Part shown: one piece after another, positions 27,588 to 34,923 of the stretch
How the letters are laid out: the number at the start of each line of letters is the position of its first letter
Position numbering within the stretch: the first letter of the stretch is position 1
Program-made: the position numbers and the translations under genes
Assembly (NCBI RefSeq): GCF_900475885.1
Contig: NZ_LS483429.1
Span: 1,054,001-1,118,000 of the forward strand
DNA from: Haemophilus aegyptius
GTDB lineage: Bacteria > Pseudomonadota > Gammaproteobacteria > Enterobacterales > Pasteurellaceae
Length of the DNA stretch: 64,000 bases
Reading direction: 5' to 3'
The notes under the pieces: generated by a model
The model's database searches: none
What the model saw: only the letters and a program-made list of their open reading frames with translations
Told to the model about the DNA's origin: nothing

Positions 27588-27836
27588 ATGACAGATCAAA
27601 TTTATGAATTTAAACAGGTGACAGATATTTTAGTGCTTGACGATAAACAGTTTGAACGATTCTTAGCAGATTTCAAAGAATGGTTCCATTTTCAAAAACA
27701 AGCGAGAGCCGAAGCCGAAAAGCTAAAAGAACTTGGATTGAATATTACTCTAGCAGATGTGATTCGTTGGAAAGATGATGACCTGATAGGAGTAGGAAGT
27801 ATCACTATTGATGTGCAAAAAACACGCGACTATTAA
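27588..27836 (+). CDS. 82-residue hypothetical phage protein
   Basis: A soluble acidic protein starting MTDQIYEFKQVTDILVLDD, with a central charged helix and a Trp-containing end. It is the last of a tightly packed trio. No family recognised. Confidence 0.7.
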   Translation: MTDQIYEFKQVTDILVLDDKQFERFLADFKEWFHFQKQARAEAEKLKELGLNITLADVIRWKDDDLIGVGSITIDVQKTRDY

Positions 27837-27856
27837 AACCCATTTACAGTCCATTC

Positions 27857-27895
27857 AAATCTCCCCTAGCCCCTCTTTACAAAAGAGGGGGATGG
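27857..27895 (+). repeat. interspersed repeat, copy 2
   Basis: Second copy of the element at 26956-26995. It lies just after a gene stop, as does copy 1, which suggests a transcript-end or scavenged intergenic element. Confidence 0.8.
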
Positions 27896-27974
27896 GTTAG
27901 ATGAAGTGGGCTGAGTAATGTGTTTTCAATTAACAAGGAGGAAAAATGCAGACAAAAATCATTCAATGGTTGGC

Positions 27975-28051
27975 AGTTTTGTAGGGTGGGCTTTAGCCCA
28001 CCATAAGAATGTGATGATATTTGCGGTGGGCTAAAGCCCACCCTACGAAGC
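27975..28051 (+). repeat. REPIN-like inverted-repeat element, copy 1
   Basis: This 77-bp unit has perfect 22-bp inverted arms (27981-28002 and 28025-28046). Each arm is itself a small palindrome, GTGGGC-4 nt-GCCCAC. A near-identical copy is at 28815-28891. It truncates a tiny open frame that starts at 27946. Confidence 0.9.
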
Positions 28052-28076
28052 TAGAAAGCGGAACAGGAGAAAGGCT

Positions 28077-28475
28077 ATGTTGCGTAAAAATTTAATCGCT
28101 AAAATCCATATTGGAAAAAGCCAATTAGGTCTTGATGATGAAACCTATCGTCAATTATTGGTCAGTACAACGGGGAAAACAAGTTGTACTGAAATGACGG
28201 AAAGTGAATTGCAACAGGTGTTAAATGTTATGGTGCAAAAGGGTTTTAAATCCAATAGTCATTTTTGGGGAAATCGTGCAGCACCACGTGAAGATAAGAA
28301 AATTTATTTGGCAAAAATTACCGCACTTTTAGCAAAACATAGTTTACCGAAAGAATATGCCGATGGTATTGCGAAACGTTCGTTTAAAGTGGATTTTGTG
28401 CATTGGTTACAGCCGTGGCAGTTGAAAAAGGTGGTGCAGATGTTGGCGGTGTATGATCGAAATCGACAACATTAA
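28077..28475 (+). CDS. Mu gp16-like regulatory protein (GemA/DUF1018)
   Basis: This 132-residue protein has the family opening RKNLIAKIHIGKSQLGLDD followed by YRQLL and a C-terminal HWLQPWQLKKVVQML. Mu GemA/gp16 modulates host gene expression and early phage genes. It follows an AGGAGAAAGG ribosome site. The gene appears intact. Confidence 0.88.
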   Translation: MLRKNLIAKIHIGKSQLGLDDETYRQLLVSTTGKTSCTEMTESELQQVLNVMVQKGFKSNSHFWGNRAAPREDKKIYLAKITALLAKHSLPKEYADGIAKRSFKVDFVHWLQPWQLKKVVQMLAVYDRNRQH

Positions 28476-28501
28476 TTCACATCAACAACAGGAGAAAAAA
28501 C

Positions 28502-28770
28502 ATGAAAAATCAGATTATCTTAGCCAACGAAGTGATCGCCTTAGACGAACACGGCAGAATCAGCTTGAACACATTGCATAAGTTAAGCGGTACAGGAAAA
28601 GAAAAACAGCCTGCGCTTTGGTTACGCTTACACGGCACACAGGAACTGATTGCGGAATTAGACCGATCTACAGATCTGAAGATCGCCTACACCGCCAAGG
28701 CTTAAGCAACCGCCAAATCGCCGAGCAATTAAACCGCAGTATTGCGACCGTCTGGGCATTGGTGCGCTAG
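28502..28770 (+). pseudogene. decayed KilA-N type gene
   Basis: The frame opens with a KilA-N-like start (NEVIALDEHGRISLNTLHK then QPALWLRLHGTQELIAEL) but stops at 28705. A second frame shortly after encodes a helix-turn-helix (GLSNRQIAEQLNRSIATVW) ending at 28770. It looks like the two ends of a longer anti-repressor-type gene joined by an out-of-frame deletion. The Rep-like element at 28815 follows. Confidence 0.75.
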
Positions 28771-28814
28771 AGCCGATTTACAGGGTTTAGCGCAAGCCCT
28801 GAATAATCGGTTTT

Positions 28815-28891
28815 AGTTTTGTAGGGTGGGCTTTAGCCTACCATAAGAATGTGATGATATTTGCGGTGGGCTAAAGCCCACCCTACGAAGC
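28815..28891 (+). repeat. REPIN-like inverted-repeat element, copy 2
   Basis: Identical to 27975-28051 except for one C-to-T change in the first arm. The two copies are 840 bp apart and bracket gp16 and the KilA-N remnant. Confidence 0.9.
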
Positions 28892-29054
28892 GACGAAACT
28901 TTTTGCATAATGTTGGGTAGAAAACCTTGATTTCTGATTAAAAAAAGGTTAATTTTGCGATCAGGGTCTGAAAAGCCCAAAGATGCGGTCGGCACAACCG
29001 TGATTTCGTGCTATTTTTTTGCCTGAAGTTTAGGTAAAAAAATTAAAACCAATT

Positions 29055-29160
29055 TATCAATGACCGACAGTGCGAGGAATATAATACCGCAAGGGAATAA
29101 CTCCGCTGTTCATCTTTACAGTTTTCAGCTGTCGGTCGCCCTACTGAAAATAGGGTTCCA
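29055..29160 (+). ncRNA. c4-like antisense RNA upstream of the antirepressor
   Basis: GACCGACAG (29062-29070) pairs with CTGTCGGTC (29129-29137), enclosing inner stems and the stretch ACTCCGCTGTTCATCTTTAC. CCCT/AGGG (29139-29155) follows. The layout and conserved bases resemble the c4 antisense RNA family, known from phages P1 and P7, which blocks synthesis of an antirepressor encoded just downstream. The antirepressor gene begins at 29178. The family call is from memory of its consensus. Confidence 0.6.
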
Positions 29161-29177
29161 ATTAAAGGAAATTAAAG

Positions 29178-29819
29178 ATGACAAACCTACCTATTCATAC
29201 CTTTACAGGTCAAATCAATAATCACCCAGTTGAATTAATCAATGCTCGTGAAGTCCACGAATTATTACAAGTAAAAACTCGTTTTGATACTTGGATCGGT
29301 CGTCGCCTTTCGGAGACAAGATTCCGTAAAAACCTTGATTTTATCGAATGCTCAAATTTGAGCAATCGTGGATTCTTCAAGACAGAAACCAAAGAATACC
29401 ACCTTACTCTCCGAATGGCAGAGCATTTATGCCTGATGGAAAACAACGAGATTGGCGACCGTATTCGTGATTTATTTATTGAGTGTGAAGAACAAGCACG
29501 CAATGAAATTCCACGCTTGCAAGCGGAAAACGCCCAATTAAACGCAAAATTGACAGCCATCCCTACATTTTTACGTAACAATCCAGATGAATTAGCACGT
29601 TTAATTACCACTGCGCAAACCGCCTTTTTAACGGCAAACCCACAAGCGAAAGACTTTTTACGCTATCGTGAAATGGGCTTAAGTTATCGTGAAATTGGTA
29701 CGCTATTAGGCAAAACCAAAGATAGCGTGAAATGGATGGCATTTAAAATGCGGAATTTGGGCTTTTTTTCCTCCACATTACCAAAAACAGCTGCTGTGCA
29801 GTTGGATTTGTTGGCGTAA
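29178..29819 (+). CDS. phage antirepressor (AntA/AntB domain)
   Basis: This 213-residue protein has an N-terminal AntA/AntB-type domain (about 15-95, with INAREVHELLQVKTRFDTWI and LTLRMAEHLCLM) and a C-terminal helix-turn-helix (SYREIGTLLGKTKDSVKWM). Such proteins bind and inactivate a phage repressor. A structured leader upstream suggests antisense RNA control. AAAGG precedes the ATG. Confidence 0.85.
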   Translation: MTNLPIHTFTGQINNHPVELINAREVHELLQVKTRFDTWIGRRLSETRFRKNLDFIECSNLSNRGFFKTETKEYHLTLRMAEHLCLMENNEIGDRIRDLFIECEEQARNEIPRLQAENAQLNAKLTAIPTFLRNNPDELARLITTAQTAFLTANPQAKDFLRYREMGLSYREIGTLLGKTKDSVKWMAFKMRNLGFFSSTLPKTAAVQLDLLA

Positions 29820-29829
29820 GGGGGCGAAG

Positions 29830-30048
29830 ATGAGCATCGGATATGAATTAGAACATCAATTTGATGAAATTCAAAGTAGCCTTGGTGGCTTGCACTGTTT
29901 GCGCCAGTTGTTGGAAATCACTGACAACACGGCTGATACCTTAAGTTATAGCCAACTTGCTGGTATGATTGCAGTGTTTACCGCAGCATTGGATTGCCAA
30001 GTTAGCACGGTGCGACAGTTAGTGAAAGAATTGCCCATTAAGGCATAA
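29830..30048 (+). CDS. 72-residue hypothetical phage protein
   Basis: A short helical protein (starts MSIGYELEHQFDEIQ) beginning 10 bases after the antirepressor with GGGGCG upstream. It closes the unit before a terminator. Unknown function. Confidence 0.7.
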   Translation: MSIGYELEHQFDEIQSSLGGLHCLRQLLEITDNTADTLSYSQLAGMIAVFTAALDCQVSTVRQLVKELPIKA

Positions 30049-30051
30049 AGA

Positions 30052-30077
30052 AAATCCCACTTCGGTGGGATTTTTTT
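30052..30077 (+). terminator. UUCG-loop terminator
   Basis: AAATCCCAC (30052-30060) pairs with GTGGGATTT (30065-30073) around a TTCG loop, followed by T's. It ends the early region ahead of mor. Confidence 0.93.
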
Positions 30078-30153
30078 ATCTTTTTTTTTCAAAAATACCG
30101 CCTTTTTAAAATTTCCGTGTGAGAATTGTGTAAAACAATTTGCGGAGGTGTTT

Positions 30154-30582
30154 ATGGTTGAATCTTTGGAAGATGTGGCTGAACTACTGCCTGAAACGGT
30201 GCAGCAGATGGTGGATTTGGTGGGCTTTGCTGCGGTGGAGAAAATTATTACAAATTTTGGTGGGGCTACCTTTCGATTTACTGATGGGGTGCATTATTTT
30301 CCAAAACTCAAAGCACTCATCGGTTTGGAAAGTGCGGTGAAATTACGAGAGGTTTTTCGTGGGGAGTGGCTGTATATTCCTCGTTGCCAAACGGCATTGC
30401 GTGTGTTGCGTAATTATCGTTTTAAAGCCGATTATGATTATCTTACCCAGCATTTAAATAAATCAGGGCGTATGGCTATGCTTGAGCTTTGTCCGAAATA
30501 TCAACTTTCTGATCGGAGCGGTTGGGAGATTTTGGCGCAAATGCGCCATCCTGAAGAAACCCATAATCTTGCCTTGTTTTAG
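30154..30582 (+). CDS. Mor-type middle transcription activator
   Basis: This 142-residue homologue of Mu Mor has an N-terminal dimerisation region (VESLEDVAELLPETVQ) and a C-terminal helix-turn-helix of the Mor/C family. It should activate the middle promoter and so the late cascade. I choose the ATG at 30154, 7 bases after GGAGG; a GTG two codons earlier is the alternative. Confidence 0.85.
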   Translation: MVESLEDVAELLPETVQQMVDLVGFAAVEKIITNFGGATFRFTDGVHYFPKLKALIGLESAVKLREVFRGEWLYIPRCQTALRVLRNYRFKADYDYLTQHLNKSGRMAMLELCPKYQLSDRSGWEILAQMRHPEETHNLALF

Positions 30583-30625
30583 TGCTGAAACCGCTCCTCT
30601 CTTCTCTTTACTCTGCTTTTAAGAC

Positions 30626-30662
30626 AATACCCTTCAATCTCAATAGATTAAGGGTATTTTTT
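30626..30662 (+). promoter_or_regulatory. hairpin covering the endolysin ribosome site
   Basis: AATACCCTTCAATCT pairs with AGATTAAGGGTATT (one bulged base), followed by a T run ending at the endolysin ATG. The 3' arm contains AAGGG, the only ribosome site for that ATG. It may terminate read-through or mask translation. Confidence 0.7.
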
Positions 30663-31211
30663 ATGGCTTATCCCATTCAAAAAATTGTGATCCATTGTTC
30701 AGCAACGCGCAATGGCAAATCTTTACGCACGGCGCAACAAACCGCCGCGCAAACTATCGACAGCTGGCACAAAGGACGTGGTTTTAAACGTAATCCAGAG
30801 CGATGTCGTCAATTTAATCCACACTTGCTTCATATTGGTTATCACTTTGTGATTGATGTGGATGGCACAGTGGAAAGTGGCAGACAAGAAGGCGAAACCG
30901 GTGCACATGTTAAAGGGCATAACTTAAATTCATTGGGCATTTGCCTAGTGGGTGGTGTAACAGCAAGCAACAAAAATCACGGTGAATATACAGAAAAGCA
31001 GTGGCAAGCCTTATATCGCTTATTACGCCAACTTGAGGCGAAATATCCTGATGCGCGAATTTGTGGGCATCGTGATTTAAGCCCAGATTTAAATGGCGAC
31101 GGCACCATTACACCTAATGAATGGGTAAAAGCCTGCCCTTGCTTTGATGTGTGGCGTTGGTTGGATAGTGAACAAGTTATTAATGTTGAACATTTGTTTG
31201 AGGGCGAGTGA
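30663..31211 (+). CDS. phage endolysin, N-acetylmuramoyl-L-alanine amidase
   Basis: This 182-residue amidase_2/T7-lysozyme-type enzyme cleaves the bond between muramic acid and the peptide in peptidoglycan. Zinc-ligand regions are visible as KIVIHCSAT near the start and CGHRDLSPDLNGDG near residue 140. No signal peptide, so release needs a holin. The ATG at 30663 is chosen; the longer upstream open frame crosses a hairpin. Confidence 0.9.
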   Translation: MAYPIQKIVIHCSATRNGKSLRTAQQTAAQTIDSWHKGRGFKRNPERCRQFNPHLLHIGYHFVIDVDGTVESGRQEGETGAHVKGHNLNSLGICLVGGVTASNKNHGEYTEKQWQALYRLLRQLEAKYPDARICGHRDLSPDLNGDGTITPNEWVKACPCFDVWRWLDSEQVINVEHLFEGE

Positions 31212-31378
31212 TGAAGATGAAATTTTTAGGCGTGTTTAAACGTGTTTTAAATTGGTTTCAAAAGCCTCAAAAAGTCACGCAATATCGACCGCACTTTTAC
31301 AGTAAAAATGCGTGGAGTTATGTATCTAGAGGGAAACCGACGGCAGCCGAAGTGATGATGTGGAGATTATGCCGATGA
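31211..31378 (+). CDS. 55-residue hypothetical protein in the lysis cassette
   Basis: It starts in a TGATG overlap with the endolysin stop. The product is basic (MKMKFLGVFKRVLNWFQK...) and ends by overlapping the next start. It contains an uptake core sequence in its coding region. Unknown role, but the overlaps support translation. Confidence 0.6.
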   Translation: MKMKFLGVFKRVLNWFQKPQKVTQYRPHFYSKNAWSYVSRGKPTAAEVMMWRLCR

Positions 31379-31665
31379 ATAAGTTTTTTGAATTATTTAC
31401 CAATAGTGATGGGCGAGCCAGTACAACGGGGTTTATTCAGTTTTTCGGCTTTTTGGTCATGGCGGGTGTACTGATTTATGCGGTCTATCTTGACCGTTCT
31501 ACGGTCACTGATTTGTTTTTTTATTTTGCTTGTTTTTGTGGGGGTTCTGCTGCAACCAAAGGGGCAGTGATGGCTTTTCAAGCCAAACAAGCAAAACCAG
31601 AAGAACAGATTACCAGTGAAACCTATGTGGAGCCAGAACAAACGGATAGACCAAGGGGGATTTGA
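31375..31665 (+). CDS. holin-like membrane protein (DUF2644 type)
   Basis: This 96-residue protein has two hydrophobic segments (about 20-40 and 48-65) and an acidic/Pro-rich tail. Position between endolysin and Rz-like genes suggests a holin that makes membrane holes for the endolysin. This role is inferred from context. Confidence 0.65.
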   Translation: MNKFFELFTNSDGRASTTGFIQFFGFLVMAGVLIYAVYLDRSTVTDLFFYFACFCGGSAATKGAVMAFQAKQAKPEEQITSETYVEPEQTDRPRGI

Positions 31666-31922
31666 TGAGTATGCAGATTATTTTAGCAGGGCTCGGGATT
31701 TTCGTGCTATTGGGTGCGTATGTGATGTTTAAGCTGAAACAGGCACACCGTGAGATTGAGCAGTTATTAAAAACCAATGCCCAGTTGCAAGTGCAGAAAG
31801 TCGTGGCTGAAACCCAAGTGAAACATTTTGAAGTGAGAAAGAAAAATGAAGAAAACACTCGTAATACTGGCCGTGATGATGTCATTAACCGCCTGCAGCA
31901 ATCAGGCGATCTCCGTGATTAA
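31665..31922 (+). CDS. Rz-like inner-membrane spanin
   Basis: An N-terminal membrane helix (about 3-22) is followed by a charged coiled coil in an 85-residue product. It has the architecture of a phage i-spanin, and an o-spanin-like gene is nested in its 3' half in another frame. Together they would fuse inner and outer membranes at lysis. Confidence 0.75.
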   Translation: MSMQIILAGLGIFVLLGAYVMFKLKQAHREIEQLLKTNAQLQVQKVVAETQVKHFEVRKKNEENTRNTGRDDVINRLQQSGDLRD

Positions 31923-32049
31923 TCCAAGTTGTAGTGGATTTGGCATTATCACTGCTAGCCGACAAGATACCACGGAAACCTTGCGACAAATTGCGGTACA
32001 TAATGCGACGTATCGTGAGATTTGTGCTGAAAGTAAGGAGCCAAAATGA
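31846..32049 (+). CDS. Rz1-like outer-membrane lipoprotein spanin
   Basis: This 67-residue protein has a lipoprotein signal with lipobox LTAC (Cys17). It overlaps the Rz-like gene by 77 bases in a different frame, the classic Rz/Rz1 arrangement. Confidence 0.8.
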   Translation: MKKTLVILAVMMSLTACSNQAISVINPSCSGFGIITASRQDTTETLRQIAVHNATYREICAESKEPK

Positions 32050-32303
32050 TTGACGATAAAGTGTTTATTGGCATTGGCACGACGTTGATTATGACATTAG
32101 TCGGCTGGGCGTGGAAATCGGTAAACGATAAAGTGGCTGAAAATGAGCATGCGATTAAAGCCTTAGAAAAGCAAATGCAACAGGATTTTCAGAGTAAAGA
32201 GCTTGCTGAAGTAAAAAATAAACACTTTGAAAGCATTTTGAAAGAGGTGCGCGATCAGTTGAAAGAAATCAATCAGAAGTTAGATAAAAAGGTGGATAAA
32301 TAA
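32046..32303 (+). CDS. DUF2730-type membrane/coiled-coil phage protein
   Basis: This 85-residue protein has one N-terminal membrane helix (IGIGTTLIMTLVGWAW) and then a Lys/Glu-rich coiled coil. Mu-like phages carry such a protein before the terminase genes. It overlaps both neighbours by a few bases. Function unknown. Confidence 0.72.
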   Translation: MIDDKVFIGIGTTLIMTLVGWAWKSVNDKVAENEHAIKALEKQMQQDFQSKELAEVKNKHFESILKEVRDQLKEINQKLDKKVDK

Positions 32304-32569
32304 TGTCAGCAAGAGAGCGAAAACGATTAGAGCAATTGGCAGAAAAACAAGAAATTAATGCCAAATTAGATGAGATTCTGGCTTTAAGCCGACAAGCGAA
32401 CCATAAAATCGATCGCTTAGACGGTCGAGTGGATGATATTGATACTCGCTTGGCAAAGGTAGAAGAAAGTTTGGCGAAATTAGGTGTGCGTGCTGCGGTT
32501 ATTGGCGGGTTAAGTGGCTTGGTCGTCTCTGTTGGGTTTGAGCTGATTAAAGCAAAATTCGGGGGTTAA
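32303..32569 (+). CDS. coiled-coil protein with C-terminal membrane segment
   Basis: This 88-residue product has a heptad-rich coiled coil (about 5-60, including IDRLDGRVDDIDTRLAKVEE) and a C-terminal hydrophobic stretch (AAVIGGLSGLVVSVGF). It is topologically the reverse of the upstream gene product. Unknown function. Confidence 0.72.
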   Translation: MSARERKRLEQLAEKQEINAKLDEILALSRQANHKIDRLDGRVDDIDTRLAKVEESLAKLGVRAAVIGGLSGLVVSVGFELIKAKFGG

Positions 32570-32570
32570 G

Positions 32571-33074
32571 ATGGCACATGATGAAAAAACCAAGGCAGAT
32601 GTGCGCCGTTATTATGTGTTTGATTGCTTAACGCTTGAATTAGCCGCTGAAAAAGCAGGTGTATCTTACAACACGGCACGCCGCTGGAAACGTGAAGCCG
32701 AAGCGCGTGGCGATAATTGGGATAAAGTGCGTGATGCGAACACGATGGCAAGTGGTAAAGTGGAAGATGTGGCGCGCGGCATGCTGACTGCGTTTGTGCT
32801 TTATTTTGAAAACACAATGAATGAGATTAAGCGCGCGGAAGCATTGCCTGTGAGTGAAAAGGCGAAGTTGATTCAGGGCTTGGGTGATAGCTATTCGAAA
32901 ATGGTGGCAAGCAGTAAGCGATTATTGCCAGAAGTGTCGGAAATGGCGACGGCAATAAAGACCATCACGATGTTTGGAGATTATATACAAGCCAATAAAC
33001 CTGAGCTGATTAATGAGTTTGCGGACTTGTTGGAAGGGTTTGGGAAAACTTTAGATAAGGAATTTAAAGCATGA
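32571..33074 (+). CDS. Mu gp27-like protein, likely terminase small subunit (DUF1804)
   Basis: This 167-residue protein has an N-terminal helix-turn-helix (TLELAAEKAGVSYNTARRWKREAE) and a helical C-terminus. In Mu, gp27 occupies the terminase small-subunit position, recognising phage DNA for packaging. It lies just before the large subunit. Confidence 0.82.
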   Translation: MAHDEKTKADVRRYYVFDCLTLELAAEKAGVSYNTARRWKREAEARGDNWDKVRDANTMASGKVEDVARGMLTAFVLYFENTMNEIKRAEALPVSEKAKLIQGLGDSYSKMVASSKRLLPEVSEMATAIKTITMFGDYIQANKPELINEFADLLEGFGKTLDKEFKA

Positions 33075-33214
33075 AACTCTTAATTTTTCAGTTGCCATCA
33101 CTTGCAGCCATTATTTGTGCATTCTTATTGTTAAGCCAAGGTATTAGTGGTTGGGGATGGTTTTTATTTATTGCTTTTTGTCTATCGGCTTCTAGAGTAA
33201 GTTATGAAAAATAA
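33071..33214 (+). CDS. 47-residue two-span membrane protein
   Basis: The ATG at 33071 overlaps the previous stop, and its stop overlaps the terminase start. Two hydrophobic helices make up nearly all of it. Unknown role. Confidence 0.55.
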   Translation: MKLLIFQLPSLAAIICAFLLLSQGISGWGWFLFIAFCLSASRVSYEK

Positions 33215-34844
33215 AGAATTATTAGCGGAATTAAAAGCCTATTCGGACAGCTTGCGACAAAAGGTCGAGGCAAAGTTTGAGGGGTGGGATGATTCTCTTG
33301 CTGCCATTAGTGAGCGACGCAAAAAGGTGTTAGATCCTGTTTCGGGCTATGACTTTTTTGTGTCGAATTACTTTCCGCATTATGTGCGCTCAAGTTCACG
33401 TTCGCAGTTGCATAACTATCTTTTTGAGCAGTTGCCACAAGTATTACAACAGCCATCATCAGTTCATTTGGCCATTGCTGCGCCACGTGGTGAAGCTAAA
33501 TCGACCTTGGTCTCCCAGCTCTTTACACTTTACTGTCTTGTGACACAGAAAAAACGCTATGCGTTGATTGTGATGGATAGTATCGACCAAGCCTATCCAA
33601 TGTTGGAAGCCATTAAAGTAGAGTTGGAATTTAACCAACGTTTGCGCATTGATTTCCCTGAAATAGCAGGACAAGGGCGTGTGTGGCAAGCGGCAACCAT
33701 TATCACAAAAGCCAATCAAAAAGTGCAAGTGGCAGGTTCCGGCAAGAAATTGCGTGGTTTACGCCATGGGGCGTATCGTCCTGATTTGGTGGTACTGGAT
33801 GATATTGAAAATGACGAACAAGTGCGGAGCCCTGAACAGCGTGACAAATTGCACGATTGGTTGAAGAAAACCGTCCTTCCGTTAGGGGCGGCTGGAGATA
33901 AGTTAGATGTGGTATATATCGGGACTATTCTCCATTACGACAGTGTTTTAAACCGCACTTTATCGAGTAAAGCGTGGAAGACAGCCAAGTTTAAAGCCTT
34001 AATTCGTCAGCCTGATGATATGAGCCTGTGGGATAAGTGGGAGGACTTCTACTTAAACGAAGGCGAAGCGGTGGCTGATGCTTTCTATACGCAAAATCAA
34101 GCGGCAATGGATAAAGGTGCGGTAGTAAGTTGGGCTGCTCGCCCGATTTTAACCTTGATGAAGATTCGCGCTCGTGATGGGCATGCCACCTTTGATTCGG
34201 AATATCAAAATGACCCGTTAAGCAGTGATGATGCGATGTTTGCCAATAGTTTGACTTATTGGACGGAATTGCCAGCAAATTTAATTTATTTCGGTGCGCT
34301 TGACCCATCCTTAGGAAAAGCAGGGGCAAGTAGAGACCCCTCTGCCATTTTAGTGGGCGGATATCATAGAGAAACAGGCAAGTTATATGTGGTGGAAGCG
34401 CAAGTGAAGAAACGTTTGCCTGATTTAATTATTGAAGATGTGATCCGTATGCAGAAGCAATACCACTGTCAGCGGTGGTTTGTTGAAACGGTGCAATTCC
34501 AAGAGTTTTTAAAAGATGAATTAGTGAAACGCTCTGCGCAACGTGGCATTCCTGTTCCAGCGACGGCGACGAAGCCAAATACAGACAAAATGTTGCGTAT
34601 TGAGAGCCTACAACCCCACATGGCGAATGGCTTAATTTTGTTGCATAGCTCGCAAACTACACTGATTTCCCAGTTACGCCATTTCCCGAAAGCAGACCAT
34701 GATGATGGCCCAGATGCGCTGGAAATGTTGTGGCGTAATGCAGTGGGTAGTTCGGCAGCGATTGAGTGGATTGGGTTGGATCAGTTGGATACGTTTGATG
34801 TGGAAGATGAAGACGATGATCTTTATTCGTTTTGGCGAGATTAA
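33204..34844 (+). CDS. phage terminase large subunit (Mu gp28-like)
   Basis: This 546-residue packaging motor has a Walker-A-like APRGEAKST (about 93-101), Walker B VVLDDIEND (about 196-204) and a C-terminal nuclease domain beginning at GALDPSLG. It pumps DNA into the capsid and cuts it. It appears intact. Confidence 0.92.
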   Translation: MKNKELLAELKAYSDSLRQKVEAKFEGWDDSLAAISERRKKVLDPVSGYDFFVSNYFPHYVRSSSRSQLHNYLFEQLPQVLQQPSSVHLAIAAPRGEAKSTLVSQLFTLYCLVTQKKRYALIVMDSIDQAYPMLEAIKVELEFNQRLRIDFPEIAGQGRVWQAATIITKANQKVQVAGSGKKLRGLRHGAYRPDLVVLDDIENDEQVRSPEQRDKLHDWLKKTVLPLGAAGDKLDVVYIGTILHYDSVLNRTLSSKAWKTAKFKALIRQPDDMSLWDKWEDFYLNEGEAVADAFYTQNQAAMDKGAVVSWAARPILTLMKIRARDGHATFDSEYQNDPLSSDDAMFANSLTYWTELPANLIYFGALDPSLGKAGASRDPSAILVGGYHRETGKLYVVEAQVKKRLPDLIIEDVIRMQKQYHCQRWFVETVQFQEFLKDELVKRSAQRGIPVPATATKPNTDKMLRIESLQPHMANGLILLHSSQTTLISQLRHFPKADHDDGPDALEMLWRNAVGSSAAIEWIGLDQLDTFDVEDEDDDLYSFWRD

Positions 34845-34923
34845 TTGAAATCGGGGCTTGTACAAAGCAAAAGTAGGCAAACGGTGCATGATGAAAGTGC
34901 GGTTGATTTTTTAGGGAGTTTAA

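Noticed and set aside
27975-28891. CRISPR or insertion sequence
   Set aside because: Only two copies, no transposase between them and no short target repeats; fits a REPIN-like element better.
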